From Sphingomonadaceae bacterium (GTDB lineage: Bacteria > Pseudomonadota > Alphaproteobacteria > Sphingomonadales > Sphingomonadaceae): a DNA stretch of 14,858 bases. A model generated the notes under the pieces. The model did not search any database and was not told where the DNA came from. It was given only the letters and a program-made list of their open reading frames with translations. The stretch spans positions 1 through 14,858 of the forward strand of contig JAGREF010000001.1 of NCBI GenBank assembly GCA_020446665.1, written 5' to 3'. This document shows positions 1 to 8,228 of the stretch, piece after piece (within the stretch, counting starts at the first letter, position 1; each line of letters begins with the position of its first letter). A program made the translations under genes and the position numbers.

Positions 1-1731
1 CAGGGCGTGAATTTCCGCAATGATGGCTATTTCGGGGTCGGCGCGATTGATGGTTACGCCACCGGTGTTCTCAACGGATATGACGTTACCGCAACGCGTC
101 AGGTCATCAACACCGGCACGATTGAGGTGCTCAGCAATTATGGCGCGGTCGGCGTCGCGCTGGGGCCGTTTTCTGGCTTTGACAATAGCGGCCTGATCTA
201 TGTCGAAGCCCCGGTGAACGCCATTGGCGTTGACTGGCGCCAATATGGTGGCGGGAGCTTCACCAATGGCGGGACGATCTATGTCCTGAATGATCCGTCA
301 TCCGAACTGGCAGCTATTGGCATTGTCCTGACGGAACATACCAACAGCGTTGCCCCGCGAATTATCGAAAATAGCGGGCTGATCAGCGCCGATGTTGCGA
401 TCTGGGTGCGTGATACCAGCCCGGCTGCTCCGCTGGCAGAGATCGTCATGAATACCGGCGATATTGAAGGGGCCATCCTGCTCGGTGCCGGCAATGACGA
501 AGTCCACAACAATGCTGGCGGCCGGATTTTCGGCACGATCCTGCTGGAAGCAGGCAATGACCTCTATGACGGGGTAGGCGGCGATCTGTTCGGCGAAGTG
601 CGCGGTGGCATGGGCAACGATACTTATCGCATCGACAATGCCGATACGCGTATCATAGAGGACGTGGGCGGCGGCAATGACCACGTCCAGTCCTTCGTCA
701 GCTATACTCTGGGCGCCAATTTTGAAATGCTGACCCTGCTGGGAGGTGATGCCTTGTCCGGCACGGGTAACAGCCTGTGGAACCGGATTACCGGTAATGA
801 CGGCGCGAATATCCTGACCGGTGGCCTTGGCAATGATACGATCAATGGCGGCGGCAATATCGACACAGCCGTGGTGAGCGGCAACCGTGCTGATTATACC
901 GTCACCCAAACATCAAGTGGAGTGTTCGAAGTCTCCGGGCCGGATGGCACAGACACTCTGACAGCGGTCGAGTATCTCCAGTTCGATGACGAGACCATTC
1001 GCTTGTTGCCCGGTACGGGTATCTCCGTGACATTCGATGCCAATGACAGTTCCGGCTACCAGTCGGCCATGGGCAATATCCGCGATTTTGACGGGAATGC
1101 GCTGGGTGGCGACGGGTCATGGGTGTGGATCGGCGCGGCCGATGTGAATGGCGATGGCGATGTCGATCAGGTGTTGGTCAACCCGGAAATTGGCCGTTTT
1201 GCCACAATTGGCACGGCAGAAGACGGGCTGATTTATTTTGACGATCATGGCTGGGCTGGTGAAACGCGCGTGGCCGGCATTTATATCGACCCGCTGGTGG
1301 CGAGCGGTGACGTAGTGGCAGGCAGCGACCATGATAGCCAACGCCGGTTCCAGAACGATCTGGAAATCAACAATATCGTCCGCGTTCTCGGCGCCGGGGA
1401 CTATGATGGCGATGGGCTGCAAGAAGTCTATTTCGCGCTCAATGACGGCACCGCCTATTTGCACGCCTATATGCACGCAGATGGCAATATCCGTTATGCC
1501 AATTACCAGTCAGAGCAACAGGTGATCGACTTCCTGACTGCCAATGGCTTTGACTCCAGCATATGGGCAGGCTGGTTCCCGGCAGGGCAGGAAGATAGCG
1601 CCAAGGGCTTTGACGTCATGGAGCCGGAAGCCTTTGCGCTGTTCGAAGCGGCAATCCTGAACCCGGCAGGAGAGCCGGACCCGATGGCCTCCTTCCGCTT
1701 TGTCGAGCCGCAGCACGAAGTTTTTGCCTGA
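1..1731 (+). CDS. RTX / FG-GAP repeat protein, probable type I secretion substrate (5' partial)
   Basis: The reading frame is open from base 1, so the GTG at 7 is unlikely to be the true start and the N-terminus lies outside the window; 576 codons are visible. Three zones are seen. Residues about 37-175 carry irregularly spaced N-x-G-x-I units (Asn at about 37, 62, 89, 124, 151 and 171), like the parallel beta-helix repeats of adhesins. Residues about 160-290 carry RTX calcium-binding units (GxGND at about 163, GGMGNDTYR near 202, GGLGNDTINGG near 274). Residues about 340-500 carry FG-GAP/VCBS-like Ca2+ loops (DVNGDGDVD at 381, DYDGDG at 467). RTX proteins leave the cell through type I secretion without a cleaved signal and fold outside on binding calcium. 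The gene converges on a complete type I exporter operon 18 bp away, its likely exporter. Function as adhesin, enzyme or matrix protein cannot be told; no catalytic domain is visible. Confidence 0.85.
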   Translation, partial: QGVNFRNDGYFGVGAIDGYATGVLNGYDVTATRQVINTGTIEVLSNYGAVGVALGPFSGFDNSGLIYVEAPVNAIGVDWRQYGGGSFTNGGTIYVLNDPSSELAAIGIVLTEHTNSVAPRIIENSGLISADVAIWVRDTSPAAPLAEIVMNTGDIEGAILLGAGNDEVHNNAGGRIFGTILLEAGNDLYDGVGGDLFGEVRGGMGNDTYRIDNADTRIIEDVGGGNDHVQSFVSYTLGANFEMLTLLGGDALSGTGNSLWNRITGNDGANILTGGLGNDTINGGGNIDTAVVSGNRADYTVTQTSSGVFEVSGPDGTDTLTAVEYLQFDDETIRLLPGTGISVTFDANDSSGYQSAMGNIRDFDGNALGGDGSWVWIGAADVNGDGDVDQVLVNPEIGRFATIGTAEDGLIYFDDHGWAGETRVAGIYIDPLVASGDVVAGSDHDSQRRFQNDLEINNIVRVLGAGDYDGDGLQEVYFALNDGTAYLHAYMHADGNIRYANYQSEQQVIDFLTANGFDSSIWAGWFPAGQEDSAKGFDVMEPEAFALFEAAILNPAGEPDPMASFRFVEPQHEVFA

Positions 1732-1749
1732 GGATCCAGACTACCGCGC

Positions 1750-2904
1750 CTATCGCTCCTGCAGCGATTGGCGCGTGGTCTTCAGGATCGGCTTGGTCAG
1801 ATATTCCCACACGGTCTGTGAACCGGTGAGGATTTCTGCCGTCGCAGTCATGCCCGGTTGCAAGTCGATGCGTTCGCCCTGATTGCGCGGCCGCATCGTA
1901 GCGGTGTCAACCTCCAGATTGACCCGGTAATAGGTGTTGGTCGCGCCATTTGCGGCTTCTTCCGACAATGTATCGGGGCTGATAAACACCACCTTGCCTT
2001 CGCCCGATCCATAAACGGCATTGTCATAGGCATCGAAATTCACCCGTGCGCGCTGGCCCGTGCGGACAAAGGCGATGTCCCGCGGGGGCACTTGCGCCGC
2101 AACGATCAGGCGCTGGCCCGTGGGGACAATCTGCAGCACTTCATCACCGGGCCGCAAAACCCCGCCAACCGTGGTCAGGCGAACATAGTTCACGATACCG
2201 TCGGTCGGGGCGACAAGCTGGGCACCATTCAAACTGTCCTCGCGCTGGGTCAGTGTCTGCTCGGCGGCGACCAACTCTTCCTCTGTGCGGGCAAATTCGG
2301 TCTGCAATTCCCGCACATATTGCGCCCGGATATTGGAGATACGCCCCTGTGTTTCGACAATGGCGCGGCGCATGCGGATGATTTCGGAACGCGCAACATC
2401 GCCTGTTTCCAGCAGCGGCAGGTTGAGGTTCAGTTCTTCCTGTTGCAGCCGTGCCGTCGCCTGCAGGCTGCGCACTTCTGCATCCAGCGCGGCCTGGCGG
2501 CGGGCATAAAGCTGGCGCTGGTTGGAGGTGAATTCGGGATAGTCTGACAGGCTGGCCGGGAAGGACAGCGGCTTGTCAAACAGCTCCGCATCAATCCGCG
2601 CCATCCGGCTGCGCAGCGCGGCAACACGCGCACGCGCTTCTGTGACGCTGGCGGTGAGCTGCACCGTGTCCAGTTCAACCAGCAGCTGGCCCGCCTTCAC
2701 CCGGTCCCCTTCGCGCACATGGATGGCGCTGATCGACCCGCCGGCTTCGCTTTGCACCACTTGCACGCGGGCGAATGGGATCACCTTGCCGGGTGCCCGC
2801 GTGACCTGATCCAGCTCTGCCCAATTGGCCCATGCGACAAAGCCCATCAGCGTCAGGCTGATGGTGATGATGATCCAGTGTGCGGGGCGCAGCGCCTTGC
2901 TCAT
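1750..2904 (-). CDS. HlyD-family type I secretion periplasmic adaptor (membrane fusion protein)
   Basis: The 384-residue product has the full layout of HlyD-type adaptors. A short cytoplasmic N-terminus is followed by one membrane segment at about 9-27. Next come a first lipoyl half-motif (GGSISAIHVREGDRVKAGQ, about 53-71), a long Glu/Arg/Leu-rich coiled-coil hairpin (about 85-215), a second lipoyl half (VAPTDGIVNYV, about 230) and a beta-barrel. It ends with the family C-terminus (LQPGMTATAEI ... YLTKPILK). It would bridge the inner-membrane ABC exporter and the outer-membrane channel across the periplasm. The ATG at 2902-2904 overlaps the exporter stop by 4 bp (ATGA), and GGAAGG/CAGG lies just upstream, which fixes the start. 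It is the last gene of the tolC-like/ABC/hlyD-like operon. Confidence 0.93.
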   Translation of the reverse strand: MSKALRPAHWIIITISLTLMGFVAWANWAELDQVTRAPGKVIPFARVQVVQSEAGGSISAIHVREGDRVKAGQLLVELDTVQLTASVTEARARVAALRSRMARIDAELFDKPLSFPASLSDYPEFTSNQRQLYARRQAALDAEVRSLQATARLQQEELNLNLPLLETGDVARSEIIRMRRAIVETQGRISNIRAQYVRELQTEFARTEEELVAAEQTLTQREDSLNGAQLVAPTDGIVNYVRLTTVGGVLRPGDEVLQIVPTGQRLIVAAQVPPRDIAFVRTGQRARVNFDAYDNAVYGSGEGKVVFISPDTLSEEAANGATNTYYRVNLEVDTATMRPRNQGERIDLQPGMTATAEILTGSQTVWEYLTKPILKTTRQSLQER

Positions 2905-5030
2905 GATGCCTGCCTTCCGCCCATGGTTGTCGTTATGGATCCGCTCACCGGCCGCGCGGGCCCACTGCCCTGCCCCGGCGGTGCCTTGGGCATGATATCG
3001 CGCAGCACTTCTGCTGTCGGGCCGTCACGGATGATCTTGCCGCCGGCCATGGCAATGACGCGCGTAAACCGCGCCAGCAGTGGCAGCTTGTGCGTCACCA
3101 TCACCAGGATCGCATCCTTGTCCAGCTCTGCATCTATCGCATCAAGCGCGGCCAGTTCCGTATTTTGGTCAAGCGACGCCGTGGGTTCATCCAGCAGCCA
3201 GACCTTGGGATCTGACAGCAGCAGGCGGTTGATCCCTACCAGGCTGCGCTGCCCGCCGGACAGGCCCCGCCCCCCTTCCTGAATTGGCAGAGCCAGCCCT
3301 TCCTGCCGTGATGCGATCAGCCCGGTCAGCCGCGTCTTTTCTGCCACTGCCATGATCTCTGCATCGGTCACATCGCCCACACCCATGGCGAGATTATCGC
3401 GCAGAGTGCCGTTCACCAGCCGGGCATCCTGCGCGACATAGCCGATATGGCGGCGCGAAATATCCTCCGCCACCTGCCCCAGATCCAGCCCGCCCAGCAG
3501 CACATGGCCCGATTGCGGAGCATAGAGGCCGGAAAGCAGTTTGAGCAGCGTCGATTTGCCCGATCCGATCCCGCCAATGATCGCAACTCGCTCGCCGGGG
3601 CGGATCAGCAGGCCGGGAATATCCAGCGCGGGCTGTGTGCCCTTGCCATAGGCGAAGCTCACTTCATGCAACTTGTAACCGCCTTCGATCCGCTCCGGGC
3701 GCAGAGCCCCTGCCCCACTCGCTACATCCAGCGGCAGGGCGAGGATACCATCCAGCGCCTTGAGCGAAGATCGTGCATAGCCCCATTGCACGATCAGATT
3801 GGGCAACTGGGCGACCAAGGGGCCGTTGATCCGCCCGGAAATGATCGAACATGCAAGCAGCGCGCCGGTGGTGATCTGCCCGGTCGCCGCCAGATAGGCC
3901 CCCCAGCCCATAATCGCGACATAGGCGACCTGTTGCAGCGTGGAGAAGAGCGAGCTGGCCACTGCCGAGGCTTTCTTCACCGGCATTTCATAATGATGGA
4001 TTTCGCGCACCAGCCGGTTCCAGCGGCCCATCATGAACCAGCCGCCGCGATTGGCCTTTACAGTCTCGCTGGCATCCAGCGATTCCACCAGCATCCCGTT
4101 CTTGCGGTTGCCGCTTACCTGCGCCCGATCGGTCCCCTTGCGGATGATGCGGGACAGGATAAAGGCCAGCATCAATGCCAGCGGCAGGCTGATGATCGGG
4201 ACCAGCGCCAGTTTCCCGCCAATCACGGCAATCACGAAGATGAACAGCAGCGCAAAGGGCAGATCGGCCAGCATGAAGAGCGAGCCGGAGGACAGGACCT
4301 GCCGGATCTGTTCCTGCCCGCGCAATTGCGCCGCCATCGTGCCAATTCCCGGCGGCCGCGCATCGAGCCGGATAGCCTGCGCCCGGGCGAAGAAAAACTC
4401 GCTCACTTCCGCGTCAATATCCTGCGCTTCCCGCTCGATCAGCACAGCGCGCAAGGACCGCAGGCTGAGATCGAGCAGCAGTGCAAAGGCCACGCCCACG
4501 CTCAGCACCAGCAGCGTATCGAAACTGCCCAGCGGGATCACCCGGTCATAAAGCTGCATCGAATAGAGCGAAGTCGCGAGTGTGAGCAGATTGGCGAAAA
4601 TCGTCGCCAGCCCGGCCATGACCAGTGGCTGTTTGCGGCGCCTGATCGCCCGCCAGAAGATCGCCAGCGCGCCGCCTTCCTCTGTGGCCAGCGGATCGGG
4701 CAGATCAAGCGCGAAGAAGCTCTGTTCGGAATGATGTGCCAGCGTTCCGCGTTCCCCGGCGAGTGCCAGCGCATTCTCGCTGTCCCACTGCCGCGCCACA
4801 GCCCAGCCCTTGCTGGGATCATGCACGAGCAGCGGGAACTGGTCAGGTCGCGGCCGGGCTGTGACTGCCCGCGGAGTTGGCCAGCCAAGTGCAGCTGTCA
4901 GCACCGCCAGGCCAGCGCTGTCACCGGGCAGCTCTGTCCCGCGCAGTTCCCCGCGCCATTGGGGGGAGAGCGGCTTGTCCGTCGCGCGGGCATAGCGCTC
5001 AATCGCTGTTATCAGGCTGGAATCGCTCAT
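2901..5030 (-). CDS. Type I secretion ABC transporter (permease/ATPase, HlyB/LapB type)
   Basis: I place the start at the ATG at 5028-5030 (709 residues, MSDSSLITAIERYAR) rather than the ATG 12 codons upstream. This ATG forms a 4-bp ATGA overlap with the stop of the upstream channel gene, as at the other junction of the operon, and GGAAG lies 8 bases before it. The first ~120 residues resemble a degenerate C39-like domain with no cysteine, so they should bind substrate rather than cleave a leader peptide. A type-1 exporter membrane domain follows (about 130-410), then the ATPase: Walker A GGIGSGKS 486-493, signature LSGGQ 590-594, Walker B VWLLDEP 610-616, switch His647. It would energise export of the RTX protein encoded convergently. 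This domain order is typical of exporters for RTX proteins and large adhesins. No LapG/LapD-type regulator is present in the window. Confidence 0.95.
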   Translation of the reverse strand: MSDSSLITAIERYARATDKPLSPQWRGELRGTELPGDSAGLAVLTAALGWPTPRAVTARPRPDQFPLLVHDPSKGWAVARQWDSENALALAGERGTLAHHSEQSFFALDLPDPLATEEGGALAIFWRAIRRRKQPLVMAGLATIFANLLTLATSLYSMQLYDRVIPLGSFDTLLVLSVGVAFALLLDLSLRSLRAVLIEREAQDIDAEVSEFFFARAQAIRLDARPPGIGTMAAQLRGQEQIRQVLSSGSLFMLADLPFALLFIFVIAVIGGKLALVPIISLPLALMLAFILSRIIRKGTDRAQVSGNRKNGMLVESLDASETVKANRGGWFMMGRWNRLVREIHHYEMPVKKASAVASSLFSTLQQVAYVAIMGWGAYLAATGQITTGALLACSIISGRINGPLVAQLPNLIVQWGYARSSLKALDGILALPLDVASGAGALRPERIEGGYKLHEVSFAYGKGTQPALDIPGLLIRPGERVAIIGGIGSGKSTLLKLLSGLYAPQSGHVLLGGLDLGQVAEDISRRHIGYVAQDARLVNGTLRDNLAMGVGDVTDAEIMAVAEKTRLTGLIASRQEGLALPIQEGGRGLSGGQRSLVGINRLLLSDPKVWLLDEPTASLDQNTELAALDAIDAELDKDAILVMVTHKLPLLARFTRVIAMAGGKIIRDGPTAEVLRDIMPKAPPGQGSGPARPVSGSITTTMGGRQAS

Positions 5031-6388
5031 GGCTGCGCTTCCGGCATTACCGGCTGCCAACGGCATGTACGGGCAAGGATGCGGGCACTGCCCATGGCCG
5101 ACATGACCCGCGCATCACTGGCAGTCAGGCGCGCACTGGCTGCTTCGCGCACGGCGTTCATCACATCCAGCCAGCTGCGCCGCCCGGCGATAAATTGCCG
5201 CCGGTAACTCTCCACGATCTGATCGGCGGCATCAGCCGCAAGGATGCCAGCGTCGATCCGGGCTCTGGCTGCGCGCATAACGATGTAGTCCCTCCGCAAT
5301 TGTTCGCGCACTTGCCGCTCCGCATCGCCATATTCTGCCAGCGCCCGCTTTATCCGCGCATCGGCACTTTCGATAGAGGCCAGCTGCGCACCGCCGGGGC
5401 CTAGCCGCATCCGCAGGACAAGGGCAGCGCGGGCACCGGTAATCTCGTTCTGTGACAGCTGTAGCAGTAGCTGCGGCAGCAATTGCGCGCGTGCGACATC
5501 ACTTTGGGCTTCGGCGGCGGTGACCAGATGGGTGAGCACCCCCAGATTGGGATCGCAGGCCATTGCCTCTGCCAGCGCCAGATCTTCGGGCGGCAACAGG
5601 TCTGCTACGTCCGGCAGCGGCAGGACCGGATCGACTTCCACCCCGCCTGTCAGTTCCAGCAGGCGGGTGCGCGCATTGTCGCGCATTTCGGTTGCGGTTG
5701 CGAGGTCCAGTTCCACCTGCGCGGTACGCGAACGGCCCAAAGTCAAATCCGCGCGCGGCGACACTTCCTGCTCTACCCGCCGCCCGATGCTCGCCAGCAG
5801 CTCATTATGCTGGCGCAGGCTGAAACGCAGGACAGACAGGCGCTCTTCCGCCATGGCATAGTCGTAATAGGCCTGGATCACCCGGAAGACGATGCCTTGC
5901 TGTGCCGCTTCGACCCGCCCTTCCCCGGCCAGCTGGTTCGCCTCGGCCCGGTCAATCTCGCCGCTGATACGGCCACCATACCAGATCGGCTGTTCCAGCG
6001 CTGCATTGAGCGCCAACCCGTCACGATCCGCAACATTTGAGCCTGAGGTTGCCGCCAGGGCCTCTACTGACAGGCTGGGAAAGCGCGCCCATTTTGCACT
6101 GCGCGTCTCTGCCTCCAGCGCATCTGCTTCAGCCTGTGCGCCGCCTACCAGCGGGTGCGTCTCTGCTGCCAGCGATGCCGCGCGGTCCAGCTCTGCCGGG
6201 ATAGCCAGCGGAGGCTCCGGCCGCTCAGTCTTGGCCTGCTCATCAACCGGCCCATAAGCTTGCCACGCAGCCTGGCTTTCCTGCGCGAACAGCCCATCCG
6301 GCAGCGCCATGGCCAGCAGCCCGGCACCCAGCATGGCCCTCATACCGAAACGGTATGCGCCTGTTCCTGGACTGCTTCGAACCGCCAT
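5027..6388 (-). CDS. TolC-family outer membrane channel protein of the type I secretion system
   Basis: The 453-residue protein has an N-terminal signal peptide: the hydrophobic stretch MLGAGLLAMALPDGLFA is followed by Q at about residue 36. Two outer-membrane efflux repeats follow (about 60-240 and 260-435), made of long Ala/Glu/Arg-rich helices. A conserved-looking segment near the C-terminus (RRQFIAGRRSWLDVMNA) is typical of channels paired with type I exporters. It would form the outer-membrane duct of the tripartite pump. It is the first gene of the minus-strand operon and overlaps the ABC gene by 4 bp. Two starts are possible: ATG at 6388 (chosen because GAGGT and GGAGG lie upstream) or ATG at 6343, which gives a shorter signal peptide. 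Its upstream flank is occupied within about 35 bp by a transposase remnant, so the promoter is not obvious. Confidence 0.92.
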   Translation of the reverse strand: MAVRSSPGTGAYRFGMRAMLGAGLLAMALPDGLFAQESQAAWQAYGPVDEQAKTERPEPPLAIPAELDRAASLAAETHPLVGGAQAEADALEAETRSAKWARFPSLSVEALAATSGSNVADRDGLALNAALEQPIWYGGRISGEIDRAEANQLAGEGRVEAAQQGIVFRVIQAYYDYAMAEERLSVLRFSLRQHNELLASIGRRVEQEVSPRADLTLGRSRTAQVELDLATATEMRDNARTRLLELTGGVEVDPVLPLPDVADLLPPEDLALAEAMACDPNLGVLTHLVTAAEAQSDVARAQLLPQLLLQLSQNEITGARAALVLRMRLGPGGAQLASIESADARIKRALAEYGDAERQVREQLRRDYIVMRAARARIDAGILAADAADQIVESYRRQFIAGRRSWLDVMNAVREAASARLTASDARVMSAMGSARILARTCRWQPVMPEAQP

Positions 6389-6421
6389 TGACCTCAGACC
6401 TGCCTCCGGGAAGCGGGGTCA

Positions 6422-6904
6422 TGCGATCAACATGATGCCGCCAACGCCCAAAAAAAAGATGGCCGATCCCGTTGCATGGGTCGCTCGCGCGGCGGCCTGA
6501 CCACCAAGATCCACGCCATGGTAGACGCCCAGGGTCTGCCGATCAACCTCGAGCTGAGCGAAGGGCAAGCCTATGACAGGCACAGTGCTCACCTGATGCT
6601 GGACAGCCTGACGCCCGGCTCAATCCTGCTGGCCGACCGCGCCTATGATGCCGACAAGCTGCGCGAGGCCATTGCGGGCAAAGGCGCTTTCGCCAATATC
6701 CCGCCCATGCCCCAGCGCATCAGGCGATTGGCGTTCAGCCCGATCCTTCACCGGTATCGCAATCTGATTGAACGCTTCTTCAACAAACTCAAACATTTCC
6801 GAGCTGTCTCCACACGATACGACAAGCGCGATGACAACTTCCTCGCATCAGTCCAACTCGCCTCAATCAGGATTTGGTTGCGGCATAATGAGTCCGTGAC
6901 CTAA
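6422..6904 (+). pseudogene. IS5-family transposase remnant (C-terminal, 5'-truncated)
   Basis: An open frame with an internal ATG at 6476 encodes the C-terminal part of an IS5-family (IS427-like) DDE transposase. GRSRGGLTTKIHA is followed by the second catalytic Asp in LLADRAYDAD and the catalytic Glu in YRNLIERFFNKLKHFR, and the end QLASIRIWLRHN is typical. The same frame can be read upstream to about 6422 (HDAANAQKKDGRSRC), which looks like the linker after the first catalytic Asp. That Asp and the whole orfA part are missing, so the protein cannot be active. An A8 tract at 6450-6457 sits where such elements often carry their frameshift slippery sequence. No left inverted repeat is seen, and I could not define the right one with confidence beyond the stop. 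The remnant lies directly between the secretion operon and the P450/sulfatase operon. Confidence 0.85.
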
Positions 6905-6912
6905 GGTGCGAC

Positions 6913-6926
6913 ACAGAATACTCTGT
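6913..6926. promoter_or_regulatory. Palindrome upstream of the EthD/SDR/P450/sulfatase operon (possible operator)
   Basis: ACAGA-ATAC-TCTGT is a perfect 5-bp inverted repeat around a 4-base centre (12 of 14 positions symmetric). It lies 32 bases before the ATG of the first gene of the operon and just after the IS5 remnant. Position and size suit a TetR- or GntR-like operator, but no regulator gene is in the window and no clear -35/-10 pair was found, so this is inference. Confidence 0.35.
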
Positions 6927-6958
6927 CAGTAACGACAATTTTTTCCGCAGGAGCAGCC

Positions 6959-7312
6959 ATGCCCCAACATGTCTATGTTGTGCTGAGCAAACCCGTTGCT
7001 GGCCGCGATGATGAATACAACGACTGGTACACCAACCAGCATCTTGCTGATGTTGTGGCGGTCCCGGGATTTGTTTCAGCACAACGGTTCCGCCCCAGGG
7101 ATCCATCAGCCGAGGGCGTGCCGGTGCAGCGTTATATGGCGATCTACACGCTGGACACCGATGATCCGGAAAGCGCAATCGCCCAGCTGACCAAATTGGT
7201 CGAAAGCGGCGAAATGAACATGAGCGAGGCGTTCTCGATGGAGGATATGGCGGCCAATCTTTACGAAGCCATCTCGCCCACAATCCGCCCTGAAGCAGGA
7301 GAAGATCAATGA
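6959..7312 (+). CDS. EthD/DUF4286-like dimeric alpha-beta barrel protein
   Basis: The 117-residue cytosolic protein begins with MPQHVYVVLSKPVAG. It contains the signature DEYNDWYTNQHLADVVAVPGF (about 18-38), the W-Y-x-x-x-H-L pattern typical of EthD-like and related dimeric ferredoxin-fold proteins, followed by a second beta-strand block (QRYMAIYTLD). EthD-type proteins accompany P450 and other oxidative catabolic genes, but their biochemical role is generally unclear; this one may be an accessory or a small isomerase/decarboxylase-type enzyme. The start is well supported: AGGAG at 6949-6953 is 5 bases upstream. It is the first gene of the operon, and its stop overlaps the SDR start by 4 bp (ATGA). 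Confidence is high that it is a gene and moderate for the family. Confidence 0.75.
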   Translation: MPQHVYVVLSKPVAGRDDEYNDWYTNQHLADVVAVPGFVSAQRFRPRDPSAEGVPVQRYMAIYTLDTDDPESAIAQLTKLVESGEMNMSEAFSMEDMAANLYEAISPTIRPEAGEDQ

Positions 7313-8067
7313 GCACTGGCGAATTTGTCGGCAAAGCCATCGCAGTTACCGGCGCAGCCTCCGGCCTGGGCCGCGCGGCGAGCATCCGCTTTGCGAAGGA
7401 AGGCGGAAGACTGTGCCTAATCGACCTTAACCAGCAGGGTCTGGAAGAAACCGCCGCCTCGATCACAGAAGCAGGCGGAGAATGCATCATCGTCGCAGGC
7501 GATCTTGGCGATCCGGCCAATTGCAGGGCAGCCGTTGCCAGGGGCATCGAGGCATTCGGGCGACTGGACGTGCTGTGCAACGTGGCAGGCATCCTGCGTT
7601 TTCACGCATTGGAGCAAGTCACGCAGGAAGATTGGGACAGGCTCTTCTCCGCCAATGTAAGCGGCGCATTTTTCATGATGCAGGCGGCCATGCCGCATCT
7701 GATCGAAGCAGAAGGCAATGTCGTTAACGTGGTCTCAACAGCTTCCTTCCTCGGCCAGGCCTATACGGCGCCCTATGCGGCCACCAAATCTGCCTTGCTG
7801 AGCTTGACCAAATCGCTGGCAATGGAATTCATGCACCGGCCGGTGCGGATCAACGCGCTGGCCCCTGGCGGCATGTTGACGGAGATGGTCCAGACATTGC
7901 AATTCCCCGCAGATGCCGACCAATCGCTCATCAGCCGCTACATCGGACTGCGGCCACCTTCCCAGCCCGAAGACATCGTTGAGCCGCTGCTGTTCCTGGC
8001 ATCGGACCGCGCCCGTTCGGTGCACGGTGCGTGCTATACCGCCGACAGTGGAATCACTGCCGGCTGA
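7309..8067 (+). CDS. Short-chain dehydrogenase/reductase (classical SDR, NAD-type)
   Basis: The product is 252 residues, the usual length of a classical SDR. It carries the cofactor motif TGAASGLG (14-21), an acidic Asp39 at the end of the second strand that favours NAD(H) over NADP(H), NVAG (91-94, a variant of NNAG), and the tetrad Asn116, Ser143, Tyr156 and Lys160 (YAATK). The C-terminal part has the usual RINALAPGG and the DSGITAG end. It most likely oxidises a secondary alcohol or reduces a ketone in the cytoplasm. Translational coupling to the EthD-like gene (ATGA overlap), and the P450 and sulfatase downstream, suggest it acts on a hydroxyl group exposed by desulfation or created by the P450. 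The exact substrate cannot be inferred. Confidence 0.9.
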   Translation: MSTGEFVGKAIAVTGAASGLGRAASIRFAKEGGRLCLIDLNQQGLEETAASITEAGGECIIVAGDLGDPANCRAAVARGIEAFGRLDVLCNVAGILRFHALEQVTQEDWDRLFSANVSGAFFMMQAAMPHLIEAEGNVVNVVSTASFLGQAYTAPYAATKSALLSLTKSLAMEFMHRPVRINALAPGGMLTEMVQTLQFPADADQSLISRYIGLRPPSQPEDIVEPLLFLASDRARSVHGACYTADSGITAG

Positions 8068-8144
8068 CCCAACCGGTCCCTTTCCTGCGATAGGTGTCGG
8101 CAAGCCTGCATCTGGCTTTACCCGCGTCAAACCCGACCTTTGGA

Positions 8145-8187
8145 CATCGGTCTCCCGATGGCGGTATCTGGGATCAGGAATCGGAAA
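8145..8187 (+). promoter_or_regulatory. Hairpin with alternative pairing between the SDR and P450 genes
   Basis: CATCGG-TCTC-CCGATG (8145-8160) is a perfect 6-bp hairpin in the 161-bp gap. Its right arm (CCGAT, 8155-8159) can pair instead with ATCGG at 8183-8187, so two exclusive structures are possible. There is no T-run after either, so this is not a classical terminator. It may modulate read-through or mRNA stability, or may be chance. Confidence 0.25.
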
Positions 8188-8228
8188 AAGCTCCCCCCCT
8201 GCACCGGGAGAGCGGATTAGGAAGCGAT

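Noticed and set aside
1732..1749. Bidirectional terminator between the convergent RTX and HlyD-like genes
   Set aside because: Only 18 bp separate the stops and no inverted repeat is visible there.
5031..5066. Upstream ATG for the ABC exporter
   Set aside because: The ATGA overlap and GGAAG spacing favour the ATG at 5030, matching the other junction of the operon.
3447..5207. 586-codon open frame on the + strand opposite the ABC exporter
   Set aside because: It is exactly antisense to a gene with all exporter motifs; its translation is rich in Gln/Arg/His/Pro with no recognisable domain, as expected from a GC-rich shadow frame.
8094..8228. 45-residue N-terminal extension of the P450
   Set aside because: The ATG at 8229 has a good ribosome site and gives the normal length; the extension covers the hairpin region and has no P450 character.
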